This document shows, one piece after another, positions 29,315-38,848 of a DNA stretch of 45,935 nt. Within the stretch, counting starts at the first letter, position 1. Every line of letters begins with the position of its first letter. Source of the stretch: Pseudomonadota bacterium (GTDB lineage: Bacteria > Pseudomonadota > Alphaproteobacteria > SHVP01); the NCBI GenBank assembly GCA_022566715.1, contig JADFIH010000008.1:1-45935 (forward strand). The letters run 5' to 3'. The translations under genes were made by a program, and so were the position numbers. The notes beneath the pieces were generated by a model. It saw nothing but the letters and a program-made list of their open reading frames with translations, was not told the origin of the DNA and made no database searches.

Positions 29315-29498
29315 TCAGCATGGAGCAAGAGCCGTCAGCGGACTCCGGGAGTTTTCGGGAACAGATGTCGAGGCCGTTGCGGGCCTGGCCGAGCGCGTTG
29401 TCGGCGCGCCCCCGAACGAGGCGGCGCGGCAACGCCGTCGTCAAAATCTATTCGACATTTTCCTCAACCATCCGCATGGCGACACAAACATACGGTCC

Positions 29499-30422
29499 TT
29501 GGTTTTCGAGGAAAAAGGAGGCCGTATCGTAGGCTTCTTTGGGCGTGTTCCGAAGCCAATACTCTTCAGGGGTGATGTCATTTCGGGCGCCGTCGGTACA
29601 CACTTTCTGGTGGATCCGGCAAACCGGGGAAAGTTCGTCGGCATTCGGTTATTGCGCGCTGCGTTAGCGGGACCACAGGATCTATTATACGCGGACGCGA
29701 CATCCGATATGGCCCGAAAACTTCTGATTATTGCGGGCGCGGGTGTTTCGGCTCCATTGAGTTGCCATTGGCTGCGCCCCCTTCGGCCGCTCTCGCTCGT
29801 GCTGTCCAGGGCGAAGGGGGCGGCGCCGACGAGGCTCCTCGCCAGGGCGGGGACTCCGACCGCGCTGATTCTGGACCGCCTGTCGTCGCGCCTGCCATAC
29901 ATTAGAGTTCCTCCCCCGGCCGCCGATTTGTCGCTCCGGGAAATCGATTGCGAATCCCTTCTAAAATGCAAATCGAGGCTGGAGCCAAGGAAGGTCATAC
30001 AGCCCGACAACAATACCTGGCTAAGCTGGGCGCTCGGCCGCTTACGGGCGGGTAAGGAAATGTTTGGGCGCCTTCGCATACTTGGCGCTTATGACCGAAC
30101 GGAAAACCTGGTCGGCTGGTGCGTCCTTTGCACGAAACCCGGCCAAATCGCCGAGCTACTGGACTTCGGCGCGACGGACAAGGCCGCGCCGAAGCTATTC
30201 GACCTCGTGATCCGGGAGGCTTATCGCGCCGGCGCGGCCGGCCTGGCGGGCCGCGCCGATCCCGTCCTGCAGGGAATTGTCTCCCGCTCTCATAGTTTTT
30301 TCCGGCCGAACGACGAATGTATGGTTTTCCACTCAAGGCATCCCGAGATTTTCGACGCCTTTCAGCGCGGTGACGTAAACCTCTCCCGTCTGGACGGCGA
30401 ATTCGTTGCCGGACCGCCGTAA
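29499..30422 (+). CDS. GNAT-like acetyltransferase; apparent 5' end disturbed
   Basis: 'GGRIVGFFGRVPKPILFRGDVISGAVGTHFLVDPANRGKFVGIRLLRAAL' GNAT motif A. Convincing coding sequence continues upstream in frame to 29313 without an ATG/GTG/TTG start. Confidence 0.7.
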   Translation: MVFEEKGGRIVGFFGRVPKPILFRGDVISGAVGTHFLVDPANRGKFVGIRLLRAALAGPQDLLYADATSDMARKLLIIAGAGVSAPLSCHWLRPLRPLSLVLSRAKGAAPTRLLARAGTPTALILDRLSSRLPYIRVPPPAADLSLREIDCESLLKCKSRLEPRKVIQPDNNTWLSWALGRLRAGKEMFGRLRILGAYDRTENLVGWCVLCTKPGQIAELLDFGATDKAAPKLFDLVIREAYRAGAAGLAGRADPVLQGIVSRSHSFFRPNDECMVFHSRHPEIFDAFQRGDVNLSRLDGEFVAGPP

Positions 30423-30649
30423 ATTTCCGTGCCGGGGCGGGAAACGGCATGCCGTGGAGTCGAGGGGTTGGTGCGACCCATCGGGTGACGCACCGCGGAG
30501 TCGGACCTTGAAAACCGGCTACGCCGCGTCCCGCTGATTGACGATGGGTCCGCGTTCGGGCCGGCCGATGTCAAACGCGGGATCGTTCCAGCGCACCCCA
30601 CGTCCGTGCTCCGGACCATGGGCGCCCTTCGGTTCCGTCTCGATGAAGA

Positions 30650-32014
30650 TCACGGCGAGACGCCCGCGTCCTTGAGAAGACCCACCCGCTGAAGCGCGTT
30701 GGCCGCGTGTTTAATGCGGGTGAACGCGAGGCCCGACCGCTCGGCGATGTCCAATAGGCTATGGCTTCCGTCGCACAGATTCAAAACCCAGAGCAGCGGC
30801 AGTTCCTCGAGCTTTTCATCACTCTGACCGGAGACCTCCCGATAGAGGCCGCGGCGTCCAAGCTGCGGTTCACCCTTGGGACTCTGATTGATCAAAATCC
30901 GGTTGTTATCGAGCACGTGGAAGATCGAAAGGCACTTGTGAAAAGAATCGGCCAAGGCGTCGGGACGCACGAAATCCAGGTTGTCCGCGGACGTGTGGTA
31001 CTCGGCAAATCGCTCGAAGGGGGTCCGCATCAAAAGCCCGACCGGAAGGTCGAAGCCGGGCGAATTGAACTGCCGTTCGTCATAGCCGTAGGGGGAGAAA
31101 TCCACGACGTCGAACGGATCCCCCGACTGTCCAAGGATATGCGCCACCGCGCGATCGATCTCGCGGCCGCCGTGGCGGCTCTTCTTATAGGTCGGCGGCC
31201 CCGGATCCCCCAGACACGAAAGGACGAGTCCCGCCCGGATGCGGCCGAGACCGGCTTCATTGCGCGCGAGCCAGGTGATCGCGCCGATCAGGCTGGGAAT
31301 GAAGATGAAGCGATAGGTATAGGTGAGGTCGAGCCCGCCGAGATGGCCCGCCAGAGCCGTCGCAATCGCGACACCCGACAGGTTGTCGTTGGCGAGCGCG
31401 GGATGACAGATATGACAGGAGACCAGCACCTCCTCATCGCTGCGGCCTTGGATCACGCACTCGCCGTAGGTGAGCGACCCGTCGCTGAGCGTCGAGTCGA
31501 TGCGCACATGGTAGTCGCCGTCCGGAAGCGCCTCCAACTGACGATGGCTCAGGCAAAAGCCCCAGGCGTTGCCGTAATGCGAATACCGGTAGGGCACCCA
31601 ATCGGGATGCTCGGGCAGGCTGTAGAGCCTCGGCCGCAATTCCGAAAGCGGCATCGTCGCGTCGATCGGCGCACTGGAATAGACGACGTGCAGATTGCAG
31701 TCGGCGAAATCCAGAACCGTGTCGCCGGCGCTCGTTTTGAGACTGGCGCCACGGATGTTCCATTCCTTCGGGACCGTCCAGTCCAAAACCTTGGTTCCAC
31801 TTGGAACCTCGTGAATTTGCAAGGGTATTCTCTGGCCGATGCGGCGCAGGGTTTCGCGCACGCCGTCGCCCGTGATGCATCGCGGTATGGGATAGAGCTC
31901 GGCGATGAAGTCGTGAATCTCCTGGCCCATGGACTCCAGGCGCGGCACCCGATCGAAAACCGGGCGCGGGCTGTCCTCGGCCGGAAGGGTCCGGCTATTG
32001 CTCGGAACGTTCAT
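30650..32014 (-). CDS. DUF4910/DUF2172 aminopeptidase-like protein with C-terminal winged-helix domain
   Basis: 'LYPIPRCITGDGVRETLRRIG', 'VSCHICHPALANDNLSGVAIATALAGHL' metallopeptidase-like; ATG at 32014 overlaps the preceding stop (ATGA). Confidence 0.85.
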   Translation of the reverse strand: MNVPSNSRTLPAEDSPRPVFDRVPRLESMGQEIHDFIAELYPIPRCITGDGVRETLRRIGQRIPLQIHEVPSGTKVLDWTVPKEWNIRGASLKTSAGDTVLDFADCNLHVVYSSAPIDATMPLSELRPRLYSLPEHPDWVPYRYSHYGNAWGFCLSHRQLEALPDGDYHVRIDSTLSDGSLTYGECVIQGRSDEEVLVSCHICHPALANDNLSGVAIATALAGHLGGLDLTYTYRFIFIPSLIGAITWLARNEAGLGRIRAGLVLSCLGDPGPPTYKKSRHGGREIDRAVAHILGQSGDPFDVVDFSPYGYDERQFNSPGFDLPVGLLMRTPFERFAEYHTSADNLDFVRPDALADSFHKCLSIFHVLDNNRILINQSPKGEPQLGRRGLYREVSGQSDEKLEELPLLWVLNLCDGSHSLLDIAERSGLAFTRIKHAANALQRVGLLKDAGVSP

Positions 32015-32691
32015 GACCGGCCGGAACGACTTGGGCCGGTCAGAACGATCTTGCGGCAGTGAAAGCCCTCGGCGTAACCATCGGCCGCGCGGCACTCGAT
32101 ACCCCTTAGGCGCATCAGCCCGGTGAACGTTTCCGGCGAGAACCAATGTTTCTTCGCTTGAGTTTCAAAACAACGCATCAACATTTCAACCTTGCGCTTG
32201 AGAAACCGTTCGGAAATCGGCACGAAGAAATTCGGCTGCCCGATATCGCCATCATATTTCGGGACCTCGTATTCGAGGATCAGGCTCTCGCGAAACGTGG
32301 TCCAAGTCAGATCCGAAATAACCCGGTGATCCTGATGCAAGTCCTGACGATAATGCGTGAAAATCACCTCCGGTTGAATTTCTCTCTTGAGTTGCTCGAA
32401 GTATTCTTTTATCTCCAAACCGATATAAGGAAAAAAGCTGTTGCGGAACTCCTTGAAAACGATGTCCGTTCGGTGCTCTTGCCCAAATAACATTTTGGCG
32501 GCACGGCTTGTCTCCGCGGCGCGGCGCGCGTCGGAGCTGAATACCACCCATCGAATTTCGGCGGCCGGGTACTCCTCGGCGAAACGAAGAAGGGTCGCAC
32601 CGCATCCGATTTCGATGTCGTCGCAGTGGGCGCCTAGACAGAGCACCGTTTTGGCCTCGCCAGAGCCCGGGCCCAACGTTAATTCCAGCAT
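32011..32691 (-). CDS. PIG-L/LmbE family deacetylase
   Basis: 'VLCLGAHCDDIEIGCGATLLRFAEEYPAAEIRWVVFSSD', 'THYRQDLHQDHRVISDLTWTTFR'; track start 32823 would translate an upstream tandem repeat. Confidence 0.88.
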   Translation of the reverse strand: MLELTLGPGSGEAKTVLCLGAHCDDIEIGCGATLLRFAEEYPAAEIRWVVFSSDARRAAETSRAAKMLFGQEHRTDIVFKEFRNSFFPYIGLEIKEYFEQLKREIQPEVIFTHYRQDLHQDHRVISDLTWTTFRESLILEYEVPKYDGDIGQPNFFVPISERFLKRKVEMLMRCFETQAKKHWFSPETFTGLMRLRGIECRAADGYAEGFHCRKIVLTGPSRSGRS

Positions 32692-32767
32692 GGTCCCCTG
32701 GACCCGGACCATGGAACAAAAACCGCACCGCCGCGCGATCGAGACCGGGTTCCGGAGGTCCACTGAA

Positions 32768-32830
32768 CGGCGCGCCAATCCGTCCCGCGCCAATCCGTCC
32801 CGCGCCAGTCCATCCCAGGCCACTCCATTC
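32768..32830 (-). repeat. 15-bp-period tandem repeat upstream of the PIG-L gene
   Basis: GCGCCAATCCGTCCC twice, then GCGCCAGTCCATCCC and AGGCCACTCCATTCC (+ strand). Confidence 0.85.
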
Positions 32831-32896
32831 CAGATACGGCGGGGCGAGCCTCACACGGACACCTGTTCCGTGCCCTCATCCGGTTCGAGGCCGGCA

Positions 32897-34237
32897 TCAA
32901 AGCCCGATCCCGTCATACCGCTCGATGCCGTCCATCCTGAGCGTTCTCCGCCCATCGACAACCAATGGCGCGTTCGAACGGCCGGACAACAGGGCCGGAA
33001 GACACTCGAACTCGCGCCAACTCGTCGCAATAACGACAGCGTCCACGCCTTCGATGGCTTGTTCAAGGCTGGAAGCAATCGTAATCGGCGGGCCGGCCGG
33101 CAAGACTTTCTCCGCGGCCCCGTTCACGACGGGATCGTATGCGGTCACGGACACGCCGGCGCCAATCAGTTCGCTGATGATTGAAATAGCGGGAGACTCC
33201 CGCATGTCATCGGTATCGGGCTTGAACGCGAGGCCCAGCACCGAAACGCGCAGTCCCTTTAGTCGAGGGAAGTGCCGGCGGATGATGCCGATCATGCGCG
33301 CGGGTTGGGTTTCGTTGACGCTCATGACGCCTTTCAGCAATGTCATCGGCTCACCGGCCGAACGGCCTTGCGCAACCAAGGCCTTCACATCCTTCGGCAG
33401 ACAGCTCCCTCCGAATCCACAGCCCGCGTGCAGGAACGACGTGATCGGCGCCGTGCTGCGTTTTCCGCCCTCGGTTGGCATCGTGAAATACCGCGACAAG
33501 TGAACCGCGTTCATGACCTCGACGGCGTCGATGCCTCCGAGAGTCGAGGACAAGTTCGCGATTTCATTGGAGAACGAGATCATGGTCGCCAGGACCGCGT
33601 TCGAGGCGTACTTGATCATCTCGGCGGTCTTGTTGGTGGTACGAACGACCGGCGCACCCTCGAACGGCGCATAGACTTCGGCCATAACGCCGATCGTCCG
33701 GTCGTCGATTCCTCCGAGCACGATGCGGTCGGGATTCATGAAATCCTCGACGGCCGACCCTTCCGTCAAGAACTCCGGGTTCATTCCAACCCCAAACTCG
33801 TTTCCCACGGACCGCCCGGACGCTTCGGCAAGCGCCGGCGTCACGACATCATCGGTCGTCCCGGGAACCACCGTGCTTTTCATGACGACGACGTGGTAGG
33901 CGTTCTTCGCGCGAAGCGCCCGCCCGACCTGCTTTGCGGCCTGACGCACATAGGAAAGATCTATTTGCTCGCCGTCAAACGGGGTTCCAACCGCGATGAA
34001 GGTCAGATCGCTTTCCAAGACGGCGGCCGGAAGGTCGTCCGTCACGTTCAATCGGCCTCCGATCCGGCGCTGGAGAATCGACTCCAAGCCTTCCTCGAAG
34101 ATCGGCGACCGGCCCCGGCCTATGGCCTCCAGCTTGAGCCGGTCATTGTCCACGCAGGTGACATCATGCCCGACCTCGGCGAGGCACGCACCCGTGACCA
34201 GGCCAACGTAGCCGGTTCCCACAATGGAGATGCGCAC
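32897..34237 (-). CDS. UDP-glucose/GDP-mannose dehydrogenase family protein (UDP-glucose 6-dehydrogenase-like)
   Basis: 'RISIVGTGYVGLVTGACLAEVGHDVTCVDND', 'HAGCGFGGSCLPKDVKAL', 'VSVLGLAFKPDTDDMRESPA'. Confidence 0.94.
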   Translation of the reverse strand: MRISIVGTGYVGLVTGACLAEVGHDVTCVDNDRLKLEAIGRGRSPIFEEGLESILQRRIGGRLNVTDDLPAAVLESDLTFIAVGTPFDGEQIDLSYVRQAAKQVGRALRAKNAYHVVVMKSTVVPGTTDDVVTPALAEASGRSVGNEFGVGMNPEFLTEGSAVEDFMNPDRIVLGGIDDRTIGVMAEVYAPFEGAPVVRTTNKTAEMIKYASNAVLATMISFSNEIANLSSTLGGIDAVEVMNAVHLSRYFTMPTEGGKRSTAPITSFLHAGCGFGGSCLPKDVKALVAQGRSAGEPMTLLKGVMSVNETQPARMIGIIRRHFPRLKGLRVSVLGLAFKPDTDDMRESPAISIISELIGAGVSVTAYDPVVNGAAEKVLPAGPPITIASSLEQAIEGVDAVVIATSWREFECLPALLSGRSNAPLVVDGRRTLRMDGIERYDGIGL

Positions 34238-35365
34238 CTAGGCCTCCACTGGTTCGCGCGCGTGGTGATACCAGATGATGCTGCGGCGAATGCCCTCTTC
34301 GATCGAAACTTTCGGCTCATAGGCCAGGTGTTCACGCGCCTTATCGATCAGCGGACACCTGCGGTTCGGGTTATCGACGAGATAGTTTTCGTCCTTGCTG
34401 ACCTTGTGTAGAATCTTTCCCTTGTATCCGAACAATTCCTTGGCCGTTCCGATCATGCGCTCGGCGAGCTCCGTGACCGAAATCTCGGGCCGGTCGATGC
34501 CGATGTTGTATGATTCCCCGGACCGGCCATTGATCAGCGCCTTGTAGTAACCGGAGATGGCGTCGGCGCTGTAACAAAAGGTTCTCTTGGGCGATCCGTC
34601 GGAATACATGACGATGTCACGGTCATGGAAAATATCGCGCGCGAAATCGGGGATGACGCGCCCGTCCGTGATCTTCAGCCCAGGCCCATAATTGTTGAAG
34701 GGCCGGGCAATCGTAACTTGCAGCCCATATTCCTGTGCGAAGGAGATGCAGAGGGTTTCGCCAAAACGTTTGGATTCGTCGTAGCACGCGCGGGGACCGG
34801 TACACGAGACGTTGCCCCGGTAGTCCTCGCGAGTTGGAATCTCTTCGGGTGGCGGATCGCCATAGATTTCACTCGTGGAAAGATACAGAAGCCCCCGCAT
34901 CGGCTTGCCGCGATCTTTCTGGGCGACCGCGTGATCGAGCAGATTTCGTAATCCGTTGACGTTCGAATCCATCGTTTGAATGGGCCGGCGCCGGTAGTAG
35001 GTGGGAGACGCAATGCATGCCGCATGAATAACGTAGTCGAAATCGGGCATGTCCCGCGGCAGCGGCTCGCACATGTCGTGCGTCACCAGCCTCAAGTTTT
35101 TATTTCCTTCGAGATTTTTCAACCAGTTGGGCATCCCGCCGACATAGTTGTCGAACACCGTGACGCGAATCGCTTGATCCGGCCGGCGCGCCTCGTTCCA
35201 GTGCAGCGGCGCTTGAACGAGATAGTGACCAAGAAAGCCGGCCCCACCGGTAATGAGCAGACGCTTCCCCCCCATTCGCGCGAATTCCTCGCTCAGGTCA
35301 GCGCAAATATCGTCCAGGTCAGCCCGAACCAAACCTTCCAGCGACGGAACCGCATTATTCTTCAC
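34238..35365 (-). CDS. NAD-dependent epimerase/dehydratase (extended SDR, UXS-like)
   Basis: '[16 protein letters not shown]', '[43 protein letters not shown]', 'ARPFNNYGPGLKITDGRVIPDFARDI'. Confidence 0.9.
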   Translation of the reverse strand: MKNNAVPSLEGLVRADLDDICADLSEEFARMGGKRLLITGGAGFLGHYLVQAPLHWNEARRPDQAIRVTVFDNYVGGMPNWLKNLEGNKNLRLVTHDMCEPLPRDMPDFDYVIHAACIASPTYYRRRPIQTMDSNVNGLRNLLDHAVAQKDRGKPMRGLLYLSTSEIYGDPPPEEIPTREDYRGNVSCTGPRACYDESKRFGETLCISFAQEYGLQVTIARPFNNYGPGLKITDGRVIPDFARDIFHDRDIVMYSDGSPKRTFCYSADAISGYYKALINGRSGESYNIGIDRPEISVTELAERMIGTAKELFGYKGKILHKVSKDENYLVDNPNRRCPLIDKAREHLAYEPKVSIEEGIRRSIIWYHHAREPVEA

Positions 35366-35430
35366 GAAAACCTCTCAAGCGCCCGGCGTTCAAAGTCCCG
35401 CGCCCCGGGGATGGATATGGCGCCCACATG

Positions 35431-36252
35431 TCATGCCTGTACGGCCGCGCGCAGGGCTGTCTTCGCCCGGTTGCCGCGGCGATTCCACAGTTCCCAAGGC
35501 GCGTCGCCACTCGCGTACAGGTCCTCGAGATACTGCTTGTCCTTGAAGGTATCCATCGCCTGCCAGAACCCGTCGTAGCGGTATGCCATGAGCTGCCCTT
35601 CCGCGATCAGGCGTTTGAAAGGCTCGAGCGCCAGCTCTTCCCCCGGCCGCATGTAGTCGAAGATCTCCGGGCGGAAGATGAAAAAGCCCCCGTTGAGCCA
35701 AATTCCCGTGTCCTTGATTGGATCGATGCCGATCACCCGATCGTCGCCGCCCAGGGAAACGGCGTAGAAGGACTGGGTCGGCTTTACCGCGACGAGACTC
35801 GCGACCTTGCCGCTCCGTTCAAAGGCGTCGAGGTTGTCCGGCAACGGAAGGTTGGTCACGCCATCCGAATAGTTGACGAAGAACATCTCCTCGTCCGCCA
35901 GGTAGTCCCGGACCGCCACGAGTCTCTCGCCGATGTTCGAGTTGATTCCCGTGTCGACGAAGGTGATCTTCCAGTCGTCGATATCGGTGTTGAGTAGCCG
36001 GACCTCGCCCCCGCCCCCTACGATGACGAAGTCGTTCGAGATGGCCTCGTTATAAGTCAGGAAGAAGTTCTTTACGACGTCGGCCTGGTGCCCCAGGCAA
36101 AGTATGAAATCGTTATGCCCATGGTAGGCATAGTACTTCATGACGTGCCATAGGATCGGCCGGTACCCGATCTTGACCATTGGCTTGGGAATCGTCTCGG
36201 AATAATCCCGGAGGCGCGTACCCTTGCCTCCACAAAACAAGACCACCTTCAT
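35431..36252 (-). CDS. rfbF: Glucose-1-phosphate cytidylyltransferase
   Basis: 'MKVVLFCGGKGTRLRDYSETIPKPMVKIGYRPILWHVMKYYAYHGHNDFILCLGHQADVVKNFF' is characteristic of RfbF. Confidence 0.93.
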   Translation of the reverse strand: MKVVLFCGGKGTRLRDYSETIPKPMVKIGYRPILWHVMKYYAYHGHNDFILCLGHQADVVKNFFLTYNEAISNDFVIVGGGGEVRLLNTDIDDWKITFVDTGINSNIGERLVAVRDYLADEEMFFVNYSDGVTNLPLPDNLDAFERSGKVASLVAVKPTQSFYAVSLGGDDRVIGIDPIKDTGIWLNGGFFIFRPEIFDYMRPGEELALEPFKRLIAEGQLMAYRYDGFWQAMDTFKDKQYLEDLYASGDAPWELWNRRGNRAKTALRAAVQA

Positions 36253-36290
36253 AAGATGCCGTCCTTGCGATCCATGTTGGTGGCCGGCGC

Positions 36291-37595
36291 CTAGCCGTAC
36301 ACCCGCACTTCGGGAATGAAGACCACGAACTTGCCGCCCCAATCCCGTATGTATGAAAGCTGCGCCATGATCTCGTCCTTCAGGTTCCAGGGCATGATCA
36401 CGACATAATCCGGCCGGGTCCGCGCGATGTGCTCCGGCGGATGGATGGGGATGTGGGTGCCGGGCAGGAACTTGCCGTGTTTGTAAGGGTTCCGGTCGAC
36501 CGTGAAGGCAATCATGTCGGTCCGAACCCCGCAGTAGTTCAGCAGCGTGTTGCCCTTGCCGGGCGCGCCGTACCCGGCAACCGACTTGCCCTCGCGACGG
36601 CGCGCGATCAAGAAATCGAGCAGGTCGCGCTTGACCGCCTCCACCTGTCCGCGGAACGCGTCGAACGTGTCCAGGCGGGTCAGGCCGGCCTCGGTCTCAC
36701 GCTTTTGAAGCGCCGCAACCCGGGACGCCACGGGCTTCGTTTGATCGGCCGCATGGCGCAGGAATAACCGGAGCGACCCACCATGGCTGGGCAGCTCCTC
36801 GACATCGAACATGGTCATGCCGTGGCGGGCAAAGATTTGCGCCGCGGTGCTGAGGGAGAAGTATGAAAAGTGCTCGTGATAGATGGTGTCGAACTGGTTC
36901 TCGCTCATCAGCCGCATCAGATGAGGAACTTCGATGGTGGCGACGCCGTCCGGCTTGAGCAACGTCTTGATGCCGGCGACGAACCCATTCAGATCCGGCA
37001 CCTGGGCCAGAACGTTGTTGCCGATGATCAGGTCGGCGGACTTGCCCTCGCGAACAAGTTGCGCCGCTAGGGACTCGCCGAAAAACGCCGTCATCGTGTT
37101 GACGCCCCGGCCGACCGCCGCCTTGGCGACATTTTGGGCGGGCTCGATGCCGAGCACCGGAATTCCACGTTCGACGAAGTACTGAAGCAGGTACCCGTCG
37201 TTGCTGCCGAGCTCGACCACCAGCGAGGAGCCGCCGAGTCCGAACCGCCCGGCGGCCAGATCGACATACGACTTGGCGTGGGCAAGCCAACTGCGCGAAT
37301 AGGACGAGAAGTAGGCGTACTCGGTGAAGATCTCCTCGGGCGCGACGTAAGTCTCGAGCTGGACCAGGAAACAGCCGCCGCAGACATGAGCGTGCAGAGG
37401 ATAGAACGGCTCCATTTGGTTGAGCTGTTCCGGCCCCAGAAAGCTCTCGCACAAGGGAGACATGCCAAGATCGACGAACGTCTGGCTCAGCGGGGCGCCG
37501 CAGAACCGGCATTCGGGCCCCGGCGCCAGGTGCGGCTCGACAGCGGCCACGGCGGCGGATTGCACGGCGGCGGATTGATTGACCATCGCGCTCAT
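36291..37595 (-). CDS. SAM-dependent sugar C-methyltransferase (zinc-binding N-terminus, TylCIII/NovU-like)
   Basis: 'CRFCGAPLSQTFVDLGMSPLCESFL', 'CGGCFLVQLETYVAPEEIFTEYAYFSSYSRSWLAHAKSY', 'VVELGSNDGYLLQYF'. ATG 37595 preceded by GAGGAGG. Confidence 0.92.
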   Translation of the reverse strand: MSAMVNQSAAVQSAAVAAVEPHLAPGPECRFCGAPLSQTFVDLGMSPLCESFLGPEQLNQMEPFYPLHAHVCGGCFLVQLETYVAPEEIFTEYAYFSSYSRSWLAHAKSYVDLAAGRFGLGGSSLVVELGSNDGYLLQYFVERGIPVLGIEPAQNVAKAAVGRGVNTMTAFFGESLAAQLVREGKSADLIIGNNVLAQVPDLNGFVAGIKTLLKPDGVATIEVPHLMRLMSENQFDTIYHEHFSYFSLSTAAQIFARHGMTMFDVEELPSHGGSLRLFLRHAADQTKPVASRVAALQKRETEAGLTRLDTFDAFRGQVEAVKRDLLDFLIARRREGKSVAGYGAPGKGNTLLNYCGVRTDMIAFTVDRNPYKHGKFLPGTHIPIHPPEHIARTRPDYVVIMPWNLKDEIMAQLSYIRDWGGKFVVFIPEVRVYG

Positions 37596-37727
37596 CCCAA
37601 CAACCTCCTCAGGCGGCTTCCGGGGCGGCGACCCGGTGCAAGGCCGGGCCGGGCCCGCCGCGGTCCAATCGCTCTCCGGCGCCATTGATGCCAAAGCTTC
37701 ATCGCGAGTGCCCCAAATAGACGAGTG

Positions 37728-38681
37728 TCAAGCCGGCCGCGGCGGACGCCGGGAGCCGAAGCCAAGATAGTTGTGCTGTCCTGGAACAAACACGTGACCC
37801 AAGAAACCCGGCCGCCGCACCAACATGGCGATCGTCCAAAGCATGTGCGCCCGCTGGAGCGCGCTCAACCGTGTGCGCCGCACCGCGGCAAGATAATCGC
37901 GCAGCATAAGCATGTGCGCGTTCCCCGAATAATGGTGCGGATTGATCAGCACCGCCTTCTCCCTGGTGCCGTAGTCGGTTGTCTGCCCTTTCCGGGAACG
38001 CTTGAAAAACAGGGTCTCGCCGATCTGGTTTAGCCGTCCGAGAAGGACGATCTCGGCGAGGATAACCTTGTCGTGACCGAAGTAATTCTTGCGCCAGGCG
38101 ATCTTGCGCAACATGTCGGCGCGAAAGACGCCGTAGATATGGAAACAGCCGTCCATGCTTCGCAGCACATCGCGGAAGCGGTGCTGTGGCGTCGGGCCCT
38201 CGCCGACCCGCAACTTGTCCAAGCGCGTCACCGGTTCGCCCACGCTGTCCAGGTAAGCACGCCGTTTTTCATCGTAAGGCAGGGGCTCACCGTGCTCGCC
38301 GATGAAGCCGGTCTCGCTATGGCAAAGGACCACCTCGGGCTCGCGATCGAGAACATCGATGCAGCGTTCGAGAAACGCCGGGTCGTGCCGGTCGTCGTGA
38401 GAAACCCATTTGAAATAGCGAGTCTGGCTGAGCTCGAAGACGCGGTTGACGTTCGGCCCCATGCCCAGGTTGCGTGGGCTACGGGTGTAGCGGATGCGAG
38501 AGTCGCGCGCCGCGTACTCACGGCAGATTTCGCTTGTGCGGTCGGTCGACGCGTTGTCCGAGATGATCAGTTCGAAATCGCCGAAGGTCTGCGCGGCGAT
38601 GTCGTCCAGTGCGACGCCGACATGATCCTCGCCATTGTATACTGGCAAACCGATCGTTAGCGGTGGCGAGGCGTCCGACAT
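37728..38681 (-). CDS. Family 2 glycosyltransferase
   Basis: 'LTIGLPVYNGEDHVGVALDDIAAQTFGDFELIISDNASTDRTSEICREYA'; start inferred at 38681 (track 38786). Confidence 0.92.
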   Translation of the reverse strand: MSDASPPLTIGLPVYNGEDHVGVALDDIAAQTFGDFELIISDNASTDRTSEICREYAARDSRIRYTRSPRNLGMGPNVNRVFELSQTRYFKWVSHDDRHDPAFLERCIDVLDREPEVVLCHSETGFIGEHGEPLPYDEKRRAYLDSVGEPVTRLDKLRVGEGPTPQHRFRDVLRSMDGCFHIYGVFRADMLRKIAWRKNYFGHDKVILAEIVLLGRLNQIGETLFFKRSRKGQTTDYGTREKAVLINPHHYSGNAHMLMLRDYLAAVRRTRLSALQRAHMLWTIAMLVRRPGFLGHVFVPGQHNYLGFGSRRPPRPA

Positions 38682-38848
38682 TTCAGCGAAGCTAGCACAC
38701 GCGCTTCCCGGTTTAACTCGATCTGTGGAGTGTATCCGCCGGGCGCATCTTTTGGTTCGATCGGCGCGTCCATTGGTTCCGTGCAAAGGTTACGCACGCA
38801 ACCTTGCGGCGCGGTTCGTCCGGGTATGCGCGGATGGGCCGCCGGATA

